Below are positions 17,039-25,569 of a stretch of 64,000 nucleotides of DNA, one piece after another (the stretch's first letter is position 1; each line of letters starts with the position of its first letter). The position numbers and the translations under genes were made by a program. The notes beneath the pieces were generated by a model. The model did not search any database, was not told where the DNA came from, and saw only the letters and a program-made list of their open reading frames with translations. Source of the DNA: Gluconacetobacter takamatsuzukensis. GTDB lineage: Bacteria; Pseudomonadota; Alphaproteobacteria; Acetobacterales; Acetobacteraceae. The stretch covers positions 21,386 to 85,385 of the forward strand of contig NZ_JABEQK010000013.1 in assembly GCF_014174275.1 (NCBI RefSeq), in the 5' to 3' direction.

Positions 17039-17950
17039 TTACAGATGGTCTTGCAGCCAGGTGGTCAGATGCCCCTTCTGGCTGCGCGATTGCGGGCCGA
17101 CGGTCACCGTGCAGGTCATGCCCGCCGCCAGCGTCACGCTTTCGGGCACATGGTCGAGATGGATGCGCACCGGGATGCGCTGTGCCAGGCGGACCCAGGT
17201 GAAGATCGGGTTGACGTCCTGCAGGCCCAGCCGGTCGGGATTGCCGTTCTGGTCGTTGATGCCGCGCGCGATGGAGACGACATGGCCGGGGATGATCTGC
17301 TTGTAGCCCATCAGCTTGACGCGGGCGACGTCGCCGACATGCACGCCCCACATCTTGGTTTCCTCGAAATATCCGTTCACCCAGTAGGAATCGGCGTCGA
17401 TCACCGCCAGGCGGGGCTGGCCGGCCGTGAGATAGTCACCCACCCGCAGGTTCAGGTTGGTCACGTAGCCGTTGACCGGCGAATACAGCACCGAGCGTTG
17501 CAGGTTCAGCTTCGCCAGGTCCAGCGCCGCCCGGGCCGCGTCCACCGCCGCCACCTGCGTCGCCACGTTGGAGTTGAACACTTCCTGTTCTTCCGCCGAC
17601 ACGATGCCGCCCAGCCCCATGCGGCGCTTCGCGTCGTTGCGCTTGAGCTTCAGGTCTTCCTCGGCCCCGTCCAGCCGGGCCTGGGCCTCGCGGATCGCCA
17701 GGCGGAAACGGACCGGGTCCAGCACGAACAGCGGCTCGCCCTTGTGCACGAACTGGTTGTCCACCACCGGAACCTGCACCACCGTGCCCGGAACTTCCGG
17801 CGCCACGTCGACCACGTAGACGCGCACGCGCCCGTCGCGCGTCCAGGGGGCAATCATGTACGTGTCCCACAGGGTCACCCCCAGAACGATCGCCAGTACG
17901 ACGATGCTCAGGGTCAGGACCACGCGGATCAGGGTGCGTAGAAGGGGCAT
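17039..17950 (-). CDS. aaeA: Membrane fusion protein of aromatic-acid efflux pump (AaeA/EmrA type)
   Basis: 303 residues: an N-terminal membrane anchor (LLRTLIRVVLTLSIVVLAI), a barrel-sandwich/lipoyl half starting VAPEVPGTVVQVPVVDNQ, a coiled-coil hairpin (REAQARLDGAEEDLKLKRND), the second half VNGYVTNLNLRVGDYL, and a C-terminal beta barrel. Family length is typical. It bridges the inner-membrane FUSC protein and the outer-membrane factor across the periplasm. The gene order FUSC, DUF1656, this gene, outer-membrane factor matches the p-hydroxybenzoate (aae) type of efflux system. The exported compound is not shown by the sequence. Confidence 0.85.
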   Translation of the reverse strand: MPLLRTLIRVVLTLSIVVLAIVLGVTLWDTYMIAPWTRDGRVRVYVVDVAPEVPGTVVQVPVVDNQFVHKGEPLFVLDPVRFRLAIREAQARLDGAEEDLKLKRNDAKRRMGLGGIVSAEEQEVFNSNVATQVAAVDAARAALDLAKLNLQRSVLYSPVNGYVTNLNLRVGDYLTAGQPRLAVIDADSYWVNGYFEETKMWGVHVGDVARVKLMGYKQIIPGHVVSIARGINDQNGNPDRLGLQDVNPIFTWVRLAQRIPVRIHLDHVPESVTLAAGMTCTVTVGPQSRSQKGHLTTWLQDHL

Positions 17951-17993
17951 TGTCTATCTCGGACCTTGCAGGGGGCAGTTGTTCGGCCGTTTT

Positions 17994-18191
17994 TCAGACG
18001 AACAGGATCATCAGGCACAGAACACAAGTGTAGAGGGCGACCTCGAACAGCGCGAGATGCCAGAACCATTTCATGATGCCGGTCCACCAGAGCAGGAAGC
18101 GGATCAGCATGGTCACCGGCAGGGCGGCGATCGCGTAGACGACGATCGGCGCCATGAAGACGCCGAAGAAATTGAACTCGGTCAGCATCAC
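17994..18191 (-). CDS. aaeX: DUF1656 small membrane protein (AaeX type)
   Basis: 65 residues with two membrane segments (FMAPIVVYAIAALPVTMLI and FEVALYTCVLCLMILFV), matching the DUF1656/AaeX family that always accompanies FUSC-type aromatic-acid exporters. The start is GTG 18191, overlapping the TGA of the upstream FUSC gene; an ATG directly after it would give 64 residues. The overlap points to translational coupling. Its role in the pump is not established. Confidence 0.85.
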   Translation of the reverse strand: MMLTEFNFFGVFMAPIVVYAIAALPVTMLIRFLLWWTGIMKWFWHLALFEVALYTCVLCLMILFV

Positions 18192-20422
18192 GCGACTCTC
18201 ATTCCGAACGAACGCGTCCTGGGTGGGATGGCCATACTCAGCCTGTTATCGGCGCCGGGCATGTCGCCAGGCAATTGCAGTGGACCATGTTTGTGAAAGA
18301 ATCCGGGCGCCGAGTCTACCAGGAGCGATGCCTGTTCGAGGCAGGCGGCGATGCGCCGGGTGGGAACGTGGGAGGGCGCGGGACGGTCTTCGACGTCGCG
18401 CATGACTTCCTGCGCCGCCGTGCGCAGGACCAGCGCGGTACGGGTTGGATGGCTGCACAGGTGCTGGAACGATTCCAGCGCCGCCAGCGTGCGGGCGCGG
18501 TCCTGTGCATGGACCGCCGGATGCTGCGCCAGATGCCGCAGGCGCGTGATCAGGCGCCCCACCGAGACGCAGATGAACGCCGCGTCGGTGGTTTCGTAGA
18601 CGCGCCGGGGAGGGGCGACCAGCGAGAAGCGCTGGATCATGCGCAGGATCTTCTGCATCTGCAGGTTTTCCCACACCGTCCAGCTGACCGGGCGGTCCAG
18701 CGGCAGGCGGGCCAGCTGCTGGGTGGCGCGGTTGATCGACATGACCAGCCGGCCGGTGTCGAGCCGGTGGTCGGAGGGGAGAATGACGCGGAATACCAGG
18801 GCCAGCCCGATCAGGGCGATGAGGTAGGACAGCCAGACATTCATCAGCGACAGGTCGTCGAAGGAGATCGGGTTGCGGATCTGCACCATCGCATTGAAGA
18901 ACACCGCATAGCCGAAGCCCCGCATGGCGTGGCGGGGGTGGAACTGAAGCCAGATGCCCGGCAGCAGGCAGACCGAAAGGGACAGCCACAGCAGCGGATA
19001 GCCGTCGATGCGCGGCAGGAAAAAGGTCTGGCAGATGAAGGCGGCGGGGATCGCGGCCAGGGTGCCGCTGGCGAACATGACGCTGGCGCGGGATGCCACG
19101 GGGCTGGTGGCCAGAAGGCAGGAAGCCGGGATGAGGTAGGCGAGCATGCTGGCACCGTTGGACCAGCGGAAGACGTACCAGGTCAGGCAGCCCAGCAACG
19201 TCACGAACGCGCCGCGCGTGCCGTTGCGCAGTGCCGCCGGCCAGTCGAAGAACAGGCGCAGCCTGATGGGGCGGACATGGGCCTGGGGGCCCACGAAATC
19301 GTCCAGCGCGCCGCGCAGCTGCACCAGCATGTCGCGCTCATTGTCGATGAACGCGATCGTGGGCAGGTCTTTCGTTTCCTCGGCCAGATTGTCCAGCGTG
19401 GTGATGGCGGTAGCGAGACGCGCGCGCATGTGGCCCGGATCGTCAAGATGCAGGTTTTCCGGCGGGGTGACGGAGAAGCTGGCCATCACCTCGTGCACCA
19501 GGTCGCGGGCGGCTGTCGTCTGCGGGTTTTCCGGAGGCTGGTCGCGCCAGATCGGGTGGTGGGTGCTGAGCAGCCCCAGCAGCCGGGCCACGCCGGCGCG
19601 CAGGCCGTCGGCCCGGCGGCCGATCGCGAAATTGTCGGCGGCGGCGTATTCGATCGCCTCGACCAGCGCATTGGCCTGGGAGAGCAGGCGGGCGCGCGCA
19701 TCGTAGCTGGTCAGCGTCATGGCGCGGAAGGACAGAGGCTGGCCGCCATCGTCGGGCATCGGGGTCTGGCCGGGTGCGATGTCCTCCATGTCCGTCGGGT
19801 GGGAGAACTGGCCGGTGATGTTGCGCAGCGTCTGGTCGACCTGGCGCAGGACCTTTTCCGGCCGGCTGACCGAGGTGACCAGGAACACCACCGCCGTGCT
19901 GACGATGCCGACCGTGACCGCCGACAGGCGCGACATGGCGGCCATGAAGATGCGGTCGGGGTCGGCGAAGGTGGAGATCGAGACCAGCACGATGGTGTAG
20001 CCCGCCAGCACCGCGGCATAGGCCTTGTAGAAGCGCAGCAGCGTCGACACGCAGCAGGCGATGCCGATGATGACCGACAGGCCCATGAAATAGAGCATCG
20101 GCGACTGGGGGAAGGCCGCCATCAGCAGGACCGCCGCCGTCGCGCCGATCACGGTGCCGAAGATGCGCCAGAAGCTCTTGGAGACCATCGCGCCGACGAC
20201 CGGGTTGGCCACGATCAGGACGGTCGTGACCGACGACATCGGTGTCTGGAGCTGGAAGAAGAAGGCGAGGAACAGGGCCAGCCCGACGGCGAGCAGCGCG
20301 CGGATGCTGTAGGCGATGGTCGGCGAGAGCGTCTTCCAGTCGGGGAAGGCGAAGCCGCCGAAGCGGACCAGCGAGCGCGGGACGTGCAGCGCCGTGTGGG
20401 GGGGGACCAGCCGGATGCTCAT
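18188..20422 (-). CDS. aaeB: FUSC-family inner-membrane exporter (AaeB type)
   Basis: 744 residues from ATG 20422 (MSIRLVPPHTALHVPR). There are two halves, each a bundle of about five to six membrane helices followed by a cytoplasmic domain: the first starts IRALLAVGLALFLAFFF, the second GAFVTLLGCLTWYVFRW. This duplicated layout and the length fit the AaeB/YccS (FUSC) family, which exports aromatic carboxylates. It is the first gene of the operon with DUF1656, membrane fusion protein and outer-membrane factor, giving a complete three-part pump. A more upstream in-frame start exists but adds residues unlike the family. No dedicated regulator is adjacent. Confidence 0.85.
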   Translation of the reverse strand: MSIRLVPPHTALHVPRSLVRFGGFAFPDWKTLSPTIAYSIRALLAVGLALFLAFFFQLQTPMSSVTTVLIVANPVVGAMVSKSFWRIFGTVIGATAAVLLMAAFPQSPMLYFMGLSVIIGIACCVSTLLRFYKAYAAVLAGYTIVLVSISTFADPDRIFMAAMSRLSAVTVGIVSTAVVFLVTSVSRPEKVLRQVDQTLRNITGQFSHPTDMEDIAPGQTPMPDDGGQPLSFRAMTLTSYDARARLLSQANALVEAIEYAAADNFAIGRRADGLRAGVARLLGLLSTHHPIWRDQPPENPQTTAARDLVHEVMASFSVTPPENLHLDDPGHMRARLATAITTLDNLAEETKDLPTIAFIDNERDMLVQLRGALDDFVGPQAHVRPIRLRLFFDWPAALRNGTRGAFVTLLGCLTWYVFRWSNGASMLAYLIPASCLLATSPVASRASVMFASGTLAAIPAAFICQTFFLPRIDGYPLLWLSLSVCLLPGIWLQFHPRHAMRGFGYAVFFNAMVQIRNPISFDDLSLMNVWLSYLIALIGLALVFRVILPSDHRLDTGRLVMSINRATQQLARLPLDRPVSWTVWENLQMQKILRMIQRFSLVAPPRRVYETTDAAFICVSVGRLITRLRHLAQHPAVHAQDRARTLAALESFQHLCSHPTRTALVLRTAAQEVMRDVEDRPAPSHVPTRRIAACLEQASLLVDSAPGFFHKHGPLQLPGDMPGADNRLSMAIPPRTRSFGMRVA

Positions 20423-20701
20423 GTCCGGATTGCCGCGCCCATGGGCCGGGCGGCCGGCCCGCAAGGCAGCGGAGCGCGACCGGGCCGTCCCTGGCGGGCG
20501 GGGCCTTTATGGGTCAGACGACGTCCAAAGGATCGTGCCCGTGCACTACGCTCGGAGTCCGCCATCCCTGCAGCTACCCGGTTCCCTGACTGTCATGAGC
20601 CCGCATGCTCATGATTTTGTGACGAGGGAACACGTTTCCAGAAATGGGGGGCGGGGGCCAATGCAATTTCAGCATGGTCCCCAACCGGCTTTGGCGTCTC
20701 T

Positions 20702-20715
20702 CCCGCCCAGGCGGG
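20702..20715 (-). terminator. Short GC hairpin after the Phage_holin_3_6-type gene
   Basis: CCCGCCCAGGCGGG is a compact inverted repeat directly beyond the stop codon at 20718-20720. It lies in a 295-base gap between two minus-strand genes that otherwise shows nothing recognisable. Confidence 0.4.
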
Positions 20716-20717
20716 TG

Positions 20718-21158
20718 TCAGATGCCGCCCTTGCGGCCGAAGAGCGTGCGGACGATGTGCATCAGCGCACGCAGGGCCTGGCGGCCGACCGGGCCGGCGA
20801 TCGCGCCCGTGACCGCCGTGATGGCCATGGCCTGGCGCAGTTCGTTCAGCGCATGTTCGCGGGCGAAGCGGGCGCGGATTTCGGTGGCGGTCATGATCGA
20901 GCGGCGGCCGAGCAGCAGGAAGAGCAGCGCCATGACGGCGTCTACCGCGAAGACCAGGATGGCCGCGCCGAGCACGCTGAACCCCAGCGTCTGGTAGGCG
21001 AAGGCCCACAGCAGCGCGTGCCCCGACAGGATCGCCAGCAGGCCGAACACGCCGGCGACGACCAGGAACGCCACCTGCCTGCCTATGCGGATGGCCATCT
21101 CGCGGCGTACGGTCAGTTCCGCCTGGACAGTGGCTTTGCCAAGTTCGGCTATCTTCAT
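20718..21158 (-). CDS. Small membrane protein, phage-holin-3_6/DUF1469-like
   Basis: 146 residues from ATG 21158, preceded by GGGAAGAAGCAAGGA. An amphipathic N-terminus (AELTVRREMAIRIGRQ) is followed by two membrane helices (VAFLVVAGVFGLLAILSGHA and FSVLGAAILVFAVDAVMALL), and a basic C-terminal half containing a short alanine/glycine helix (MAITAVTGAIAGPVG). This resembles the putative Actinobacteriophage holin / DUF1469 (YqjE) family of small membrane proteins that are not phage lysis proteins. Function unknown; it stands alone. Confidence 0.55.
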   Translation of the reverse strand: MKIAELGKATVQAELTVRREMAIRIGRQVAFLVVAGVFGLLAILSGHALLWAFAYQTLGFSVLGAAILVFAVDAVMALLFLLLGRRSIMTATEIRARFAREHALNELRQAMAITAVTGAIAGPVGRQALRALMHIVRTLFGRKGGI

Positions 21159-21509
21159 GGTCCTTGCTTCTTCCCTCTGCTTCGTTGGCGGGCGTTCCGC
21201 CGGAATGCCCGCCCGGCCAGATAGCTGATCGCGGCACGGGTGGCGATGGCCGCCGGTGGCGTCTGGCGCCCGGCAGCGTGGATCGGGCGCGATGATCGGC
21301 CAGTTTGCGCGCCTTGGCAACGAGGGTCGGCCTGCCGCCGGGAGGGCGGCCCCGGGTCCGCTTGGGTGCCGATGGCGGTGCGGGGCCGGTTGCCCGGAAG
21401 GGGGTTCTGGCGATTTTACGCGCTGGGACCGCAAGATTGGTCGTATCTTTCATGGGGGTTGTCTACACTCGACGGCTTTCGTTCCGTCCTGTCAGGTTTC
21501 GCTTCTCGC
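21159..21509. other. 351-base intergenic region between divergent genes
   Basis: GC-rich, without a supported gene. It must contain the promoters of the minus-strand membrane protein and the plus-strand ABC set. The most AT-like stretch is near 21410-21480, but no clear consensus promoter is seen. Confidence 0.5.
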
Positions 21510-22625
21510 ATGGCTCCCCTCTCTCCACGTCTTGACGTTCGCGGATTTGTGTGTGCGCCGGTGGGGGCCTGCACGCCCGCGCTGTCCTTTTCGGTCGCGC
21601 CCGGCGGATGCCTGGCCCTGCTGGGGGACCGCGCGGCCGACCTGTCGGGCCTGATGGATACGCTGGCCGGCCATCTGCCGTGCGTGGCCGGGGAGATCCT
21701 GCTCGATGGGCGGGACGTGTCCGGGCTGCCGGTGGGCGGGCGGGGGCTGGGGCTGTTCAGTGCGCGGGACCCGCTGTTCGCGCATCTGACGGTGCGGCGG
21801 AACCTGGCCTTTCCGCTGGAGGCGCGGGGCATGGCGCGCCCGGCGATCGCGGCGCGGGTGGATGCCGTCCTGGCCCTGCTGGGGCTGGATGGATGTGCCG
21901 GCCACCGCCCGCGCGCGCTTGCCCCGCAGGATGAATGGCGTGCGCGGCTTGGCCGGCTGCTGGTGTTTGCGCCGTCGGTCCTGCTGCTGGACGACCCGTT
22001 CGCGGGGCTGGAGCGCGGGGACCGGCTGGCGATGCGCCGCCTGCTGGCGCGCGTGAGCCGGGCGCAGGGGCTGACGTTGCTGCTGGCGACCGGGGACCGG
22101 GACGACGCGCTGCTGCTGGGGGAGACGATCGGCATCCTGTCCGGCCGCGCGCTGTTGCAGACCGGCAGTGCGGCCGAACTGTTCGACCGGCCGGCCTGCG
22201 ACCGGGTGGCCACCGGGTTTGGCGATGCCAACGCGCTGACCGGTCGGGTCGCGTGGGTGGAGGACGACCTGGCCTCGGTCCATCTGGCCAGCGGTGCGCG
22301 GGTCGAGGCCATGGCGGGGGAGGGGCTGGGGGACGACATGCTGTGTACGCTGTGCGTCCGGCCCGACCGGATCGCCACCCTGTTTCCGACCGGACGGGCT
22401 GCCGCCGACGAGGACGGGGAGGACACGCTGCCGGCAGTGCTGGCGGGGCTGCACCATATGGGTGACCATATCCGGCTGCGTTTTCGCCTGGAGGACGGGC
22501 AGGAGGTGCTGGTGCGCCGGCCGCCCGCGCAGAACCTGACCGGGCTTGTGCCCGGACGGACCGCGCGGCTGGCGTGGCAGCCGGCCCATGCGGTGGCCTT
22601 TCCGTTTCGCGGGGAAATGGGCTAG
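21510..22625 (+). CDS. Degenerate ABC ATPase (PotA/CysA-like pseudo-ATPase) with TOBE domain
   Basis: 371 residues that align in order with polyamine/iron-type ABC ATPases, but every nucleotide motif is altered. The P-loop slot (39-47) reads GDRAADLSG with no Lys; the Q-loop slot reads LFSARDPLFAHLTV; the signature slot reads LAPQDEWRARLGRLL in place of LSGGQ; Walker B is VLLLDDP with Asp for the catalytic Glu; the switch His slot is ATGDRDDA. A C-terminal TOBE-like domain (LCVRPDRIATLF, LHHMGDHIRLRF) is kept. The frame is uninterrupted and codon use is normal, so it is not a decaying relic. The start is uncertain; no good Shine-Dalgarno. Followed directly by binding-protein and permease-like genes. 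Confidence 0.75.
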   Translation: MAPLSPRLDVRGFVCAPVGACTPALSFSVAPGGCLALLGDRAADLSGLMDTLAGHLPCVAGEILLDGRDVSGLPVGGRGLGLFSARDPLFAHLTVRRNLAFPLEARGMARPAIAARVDAVLALLGLDGCAGHRPRALAPQDEWRARLGRLLVFAPSVLLLDDPFAGLERGDRLAMRRLLARVSRAQGLTLLLATGDRDDALLLGETIGILSGRALLQTGSAAELFDRPACDRVATGFGDANALTGRVAWVEDDLASVHLASGARVEAMAGEGLGDDMLCTLCVRPDRIATLFPTGRAAADEDGEDTLPAVLAGLHHMGDHIRLRFRLEDGQEVLVRRPPAQNLTGLVPGRTARLAWQPAHAVAFPFRGEMG

Positions 22626-22626
22626 C

Positions 22627-23658
22627 GTGCCCGGCTCTTTGTCCTGCCTCCTGCGAAAGTCCATCCCCCTGTCCGGCTCGTTCCGCACCCTCCGATCGTT
22701 CCGTCGTCTTCTGATCGGGCTGCTGCTGCTGGCGATCGTGTCGACCGGCGGGAATGCCCGGGCGGGCTGGCGCGCGCATGCGCTGGTGGTGAACAGCCTG
22801 GGCGGCGCGCTGGGCAGCGCCCAGGACAAGGCGTTCTTCCGCCCCTTCGCGGCGCAGAAGGGGTTCGGCATCCTGCGCTATGTCTGGGATGGCACGCCGC
22901 AGCCCCGGACCGCGCATGGCACCGGCCATGCCTGGACCGTGGCACTGATGGAAGACAGCACCGTGCGCGCCGCCTGCATGCAGGGGACCCTGCTGCGCCT
23001 GGGGGGCGCCCCGGGCAGCGCGGATGCCTGCGGCGTGCCGGCGCTGCGCGAGGGGATTGCGCTGGCGTGGGATCGCGGGCGCATTCCCGTAGCCCCGCAC
23101 TGGAGCGATTTCTGGAACGTCGTGCGCTATCCCGGCAAGCGTGGCCTGCGCAAGGACCCGCGCTCGACGCTGGAGATCGCGTTGATGGCCGATGGGGTGG
23201 CGCCGGCCGATGTCTATGCCGTGCTGGGCACGCCCGAGGGGGTGGCCCGCGCGTTCCGCAAGCTCAGCCAGTTGCGTCCTTATATCGTGTGGTGGACCAG
23301 CCCGGCGGAATCCGCGCGCATCATCGGCAATGGCAGCGTGCTGATGACCAGCGCGGCAGGGGGCGAGGTGGCGGCGGCCGGGACCGGCCAGCGCGATGTC
23401 GGGCTGCAATGGGAGCAGAGCCTGGATGAGGGCCTGTCCTGGGGGGTTGCGCCCGACCTGGACCGGGCCGCGCTGGATCGCGCGCGTAGCCTGCTGCATT
23501 TCATGGCCCAGCCCGAGCAGGTGGCGCGGTTTGCCGGGCTCTATCACGCGCACCCCGACGGATCGGCCGCGCAGCCGCTGCCGATGGATGCGTCCTTCTG
23601 GCAGGAGCATCTGCCCGATCTGTCCAGGCGCTTCGCGGACTGGCTGGCCGCGCCATGA
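22627..23658 (+). CDS. Periplasmic solute-binding protein, PotD-like
   Basis: 343 residues from GTG 22627, which begins one base after the stop of the ATPase-like gene. A signal peptide (FRRLLIGLLLLAIVSTGGNARA) precedes LVVNSLGGALGSAQDKAFF, then SDFWNVVRYPGKRGLRKDP, EIALMADGVAPADVYAVL and RKLSQLRPYIVWWTSP, all features of family 1/8 spermidine-putrescine type binding proteins. It would capture ligand in the periplasm. The ligand is not identifiable. Its stop overlaps the start of the next gene. Confidence 0.8.
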   Translation: MPGSLSCLLRKSIPLSGSFRTLRSFRRLLIGLLLLAIVSTGGNARAGWRAHALVVNSLGGALGSAQDKAFFRPFAAQKGFGILRYVWDGTPQPRTAHGTGHAWTVALMEDSTVRAACMQGTLLRLGGAPGSADACGVPALREGIALAWDRGRIPVAPHWSDFWNVVRYPGKRGLRKDPRSTLEIALMADGVAPADVYAVLGTPEGVARAFRKLSQLRPYIVWWTSPAESARIIGNGSVLMTSAAGGEVAAAGTGQRDVGLQWEQSLDEGLSWGVAPDLDRAALDRARSLLHFMAQPEQVARFAGLYHAHPDGSAAQPLPMDASFWQEHLPDLSRRFADWLAAP

Positions 23659-24101
23659 CCGGACTGCCGGCTTTTTCGGCGCCGGCGCTGGCGGTCAGTC
23701 TGCTGGTGGAAGGGGGGGCGGCCGTGGCCGCCTGCGGGTTCGGCCTGCTGCTGCGGGCGGGGCCGGTCGGGCGGCGTGCGCTGTCGGGCGCGCGGGTCTG
23801 TGCGCTGGCGCTTGCGTTGCCGGGATGGATGGGGGCCGTTGCATTGTCCGGCCCCTGGCGGGAGGATGGCGTGGAGCCGGTGGTGACGCAGGCTGTCTGC
23901 CTGGTGCCGCTGGTGCTGTTGCCGCTGCTGCGTGCGCTCGACCGGTTGCCGCCCGGACTGGCGCGGACGGCGGCGGGCCTGGGAGCGGGGCGGGCCGTGC
24001 GGGTGCGGGGCCTGTGGGTGCCGCTGCTGGGGCCGGCGGCGCTGGCCGCGGCGGGGCTGGCGCTGGCGGGGGCGGTGATGGTGGGCGTGCTGGACGCGTA
24101 G
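23655..24101 (+). CDS. Short permease-like membrane protein
   Basis: 148 residues with about four hydrophobic stretches. The segment LPPGLARTAAGLGAGRAVRV followed by LWVPLLGP resembles the EAA loop by which PotB/PotC-type permeases contact their ATPase, and the location matches. Normal permeases of this type have 260-300 residues and six helices, so this would be a half-size or C-terminal version. ATG 23655 overlaps the TGA of the binding-protein gene (ATGA), indicating coupling. I see no second permease gene. Confidence 0.55.
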   Translation: MTGLPAFSAPALAVSLLVEGGAAVAACGFGLLLRAGPVGRRALSGARVCALALALPGWMGAVALSGPWREDGVEPVVTQAVCLVPLVLLPLLRALDRLPPGLARTAAGLGAGRAVRVRGLWVPLLGPAALAAAGLALAGAVMVGVLDA

Positions 24102-24149
24102 GCGGCGTTTTTCTTCTCTCCGGCCGCCGGATTCAGTAAGACGGTCGCC

Positions 24150-24632
24150 ATGACCGATACAAAGCCGTTCTGGCAGGTCCGCCGTCTGGACGAAATGACG
24201 ACCGAGGAATGGGAGTCGCTGTGCGATGGCTGCGGGCGCTGCTGCCTGCACAAGCTGCGCGAGGACGTGACCGAGCAGATCCTGTTTACCGATGTCGCCT
24301 GCCGGCTGCTGGACCTGGAAAGCTGCCTCTGTTCGGATTACGCGTGCCGCCGGCGCAAGGTGCCCGATTGCGTGCAGCTGACGCCCGAGGCGCTGGCGGA
24401 GATCGACTGGCTGCCGCCCTCCTGCGCCTATCGGCTGCTGGCCGAGGGGCGCGATCTGGCATGGTGGCATCCGCTGGTGTCCGGCTCGCCCGACACCGTG
24501 CACGAGGCCGGGATTTCGGTGCGCGGGCGGGCGATCAGCGAACGGCGCGCGGGCCAGCTGGAGCATCATATCGTCGACTGGCCGGGCAGGATGCCCCGGC
24601 CGCGTCGGCCACGGGCGCGCGACCGGGGATGA
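24150..24632 (+). CDS. YcgN/UPF0260 cysteine-cluster protein
   Basis: 160 residues. The Cys cluster [12 protein letters not shown] (25-36) plus [19 protein letters not shown] and later Cys residues are diagnostic of the UPF0260/YcgN family, likely a metal-binding cytoplasmic protein of unknown activity. Full length, with the conserved [14 protein letters not shown] and WWHPLVSG segments. Its stop overlaps the start of the next gene (ATGA), so the two are probably translated together. Confidence 0.9.
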   Translation: MTDTKPFWQVRRLDEMTTEEWESLCDGCGRCCLHKLREDVTEQILFTDVACRLLDLESCLCSDYACRRRKVPDCVQLTPEALAEIDWLPPSCAYRLLAEGRDLAWWHPLVSGSPDTVHEAGISVRGRAISERRAGQLEHHIVDWPGRMPRPRRPRARDRG

Positions 24633-25351
24633 TTGCCGGCCTGTCCGGGCCGGTTCCGGCGGAGGCCGAGACCGTGCGGCTGGCGGGGCGGGACGTGCCG
24701 GTGCGCTGGCGCCGGTCGGGCCGGGCGCGGCGGCTGTCGCTGCGGATCGATGCGCGGGCGGCCGAGATCGTGATTACCCTGCCGCCGCGGGCGGAGCGCG
24801 AGGCCGGGCTGGCACTGCTGCGCAACCATGCCGTCTGGGTGCTGTCGCGGCTGGACCATCTGCCGGCGGCGGTGCCGTGGCACGATGGTGGGCAGGTGGT
24901 GCTGGATGGGTGCCCGCTTGGTATCGCCCATTGCCCCGATGGGCGGCGGGGAGTGTGGATCGAGGACGGGGTGGTGAAGGTGAGCGGTGAGGCGCCGTTC
25001 CTGCGCCGCCGGCTGGCGACCTTTCTGCGGCAGGAGGCCGGGCACCGGCTGGGGGCGCGGCTGGCGCAGATTGCCGGGCCGGCCGGGCTGCGGCCCCGCC
25101 GGCTGGTGATCAAGGATACCAGCAGCCGCTGGGGCAGTTGCAGCGCGGACGGCACGGTGATGCTGAACTGGCGCCTGGTGATGGCGCCGGTGGACGTGCA
25201 GCATTATGTGGTCGCCCATGAACTGGCCCATCTGCGGCACATGAATCATGGTCCGGATTTCTGGGTGCTGGTGGCGCGCCTGACGCCGCACCGGCATATG
25301 GCCGAGGCGTGGCTGCGCCGGCATGGGCCGGCATTGCTGCGCGCCGCGTGA
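24629..25351 (+). CDS. YgjP/DUF45-type zinc metallopeptidase
   Basis: 240 residues. The zinc motif [16 protein letters not shown] starts at His197 (HExxH plus a downstream His), preceded by [19 protein letters not shown], which is the DUF45 (YgjP, M48-like/WLM) signature. The N-terminal half is the usual beta-rich region ([20 protein letters not shown]). ATG 24629 overlaps the YcgN stop. Substrates of this family are unknown. Confidence 0.85.
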   Translation: MIAGLSGPVPAEAETVRLAGRDVPVRWRRSGRARRLSLRIDARAAEIVITLPPRAEREAGLALLRNHAVWVLSRLDHLPAAVPWHDGGQVVLDGCPLGIAHCPDGRRGVWIEDGVVKVSGEAPFLRRRLATFLRQEAGHRLGARLAQIAGPAGLRPRRLVIKDTSSRWGSCSADGTVMLNWRLVMAPVDVQHYVVAHELAHLRHMNHGPDFWVLVARLTPHRHMAEAWLRRHGPALLRAA

Positions 25352-25414
25352 TCTGTCGAAAACCGCCTGCGCCGGATTTCACCCACCGCGCGAGTATGCT
25401 AGACGGCGAGCGGG

Positions 25415-25500
25415 GCGAGCTTGGCGGAATGGTAGACGCACGAGACTTAAAATCTTGCGCCCGCAAGGGCGTGCGGGTTCGAGTCCCGCAGTTCGCACCA
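25415..25500 (+). tRNA. tRNA-Leu (UAA), CCA encoded
   Basis: The acceptor arm GCGAGCT pairs with AGTTCGC, the anticodon stem CGAGA/TCTTG carries loop CTTAAAA with anticodon TAA at 25448-25450, the long variable arm CGCCCGCAAGGGCG marks a class II tRNA, and the T arm is GCGGGTTCGAGTCCCGC. The 3' ACCA is in the DNA. It reads UUA, a rare codon in this GC-rich genome. Confidence 0.97.
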
Positions 25501-25527
25501 TAACCGGATTGCGCGGGTGTGCGGCGC

Positions 25528-25558
25528 CCTCCGATCAGGGGATTTCTCTGATCGGAGG
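25528..25558 (+). terminator. Perfect 11-bp hairpin after tRNA-Leu
   Basis: CCTCCGATCAG (25528-25538) and CTGATCGGAGG (25548-25558) pair perfectly around nine bases, in the gap between the tRNA and the convergent chemoreceptor gene. It can serve both directions. No T tract on either side. Confidence 0.6.
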
Positions 25559-25569
25559 ATGTGCGTCCG

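Noticed and set aside
20690..20720. CRISPR or REP-like unit (CCCGCCCAGGCGGG)
   Set aside because: Single copy, no spacer array or cas genes; kept only as a hairpin.
20593..21453. Minus-strand frame with an AT-hook-like RGRPPGGRP segment
   Set aside because: No start signal, most of it lies antisense or out of frame to the small membrane protein, and the motif is what GC-rich random sequence gives.
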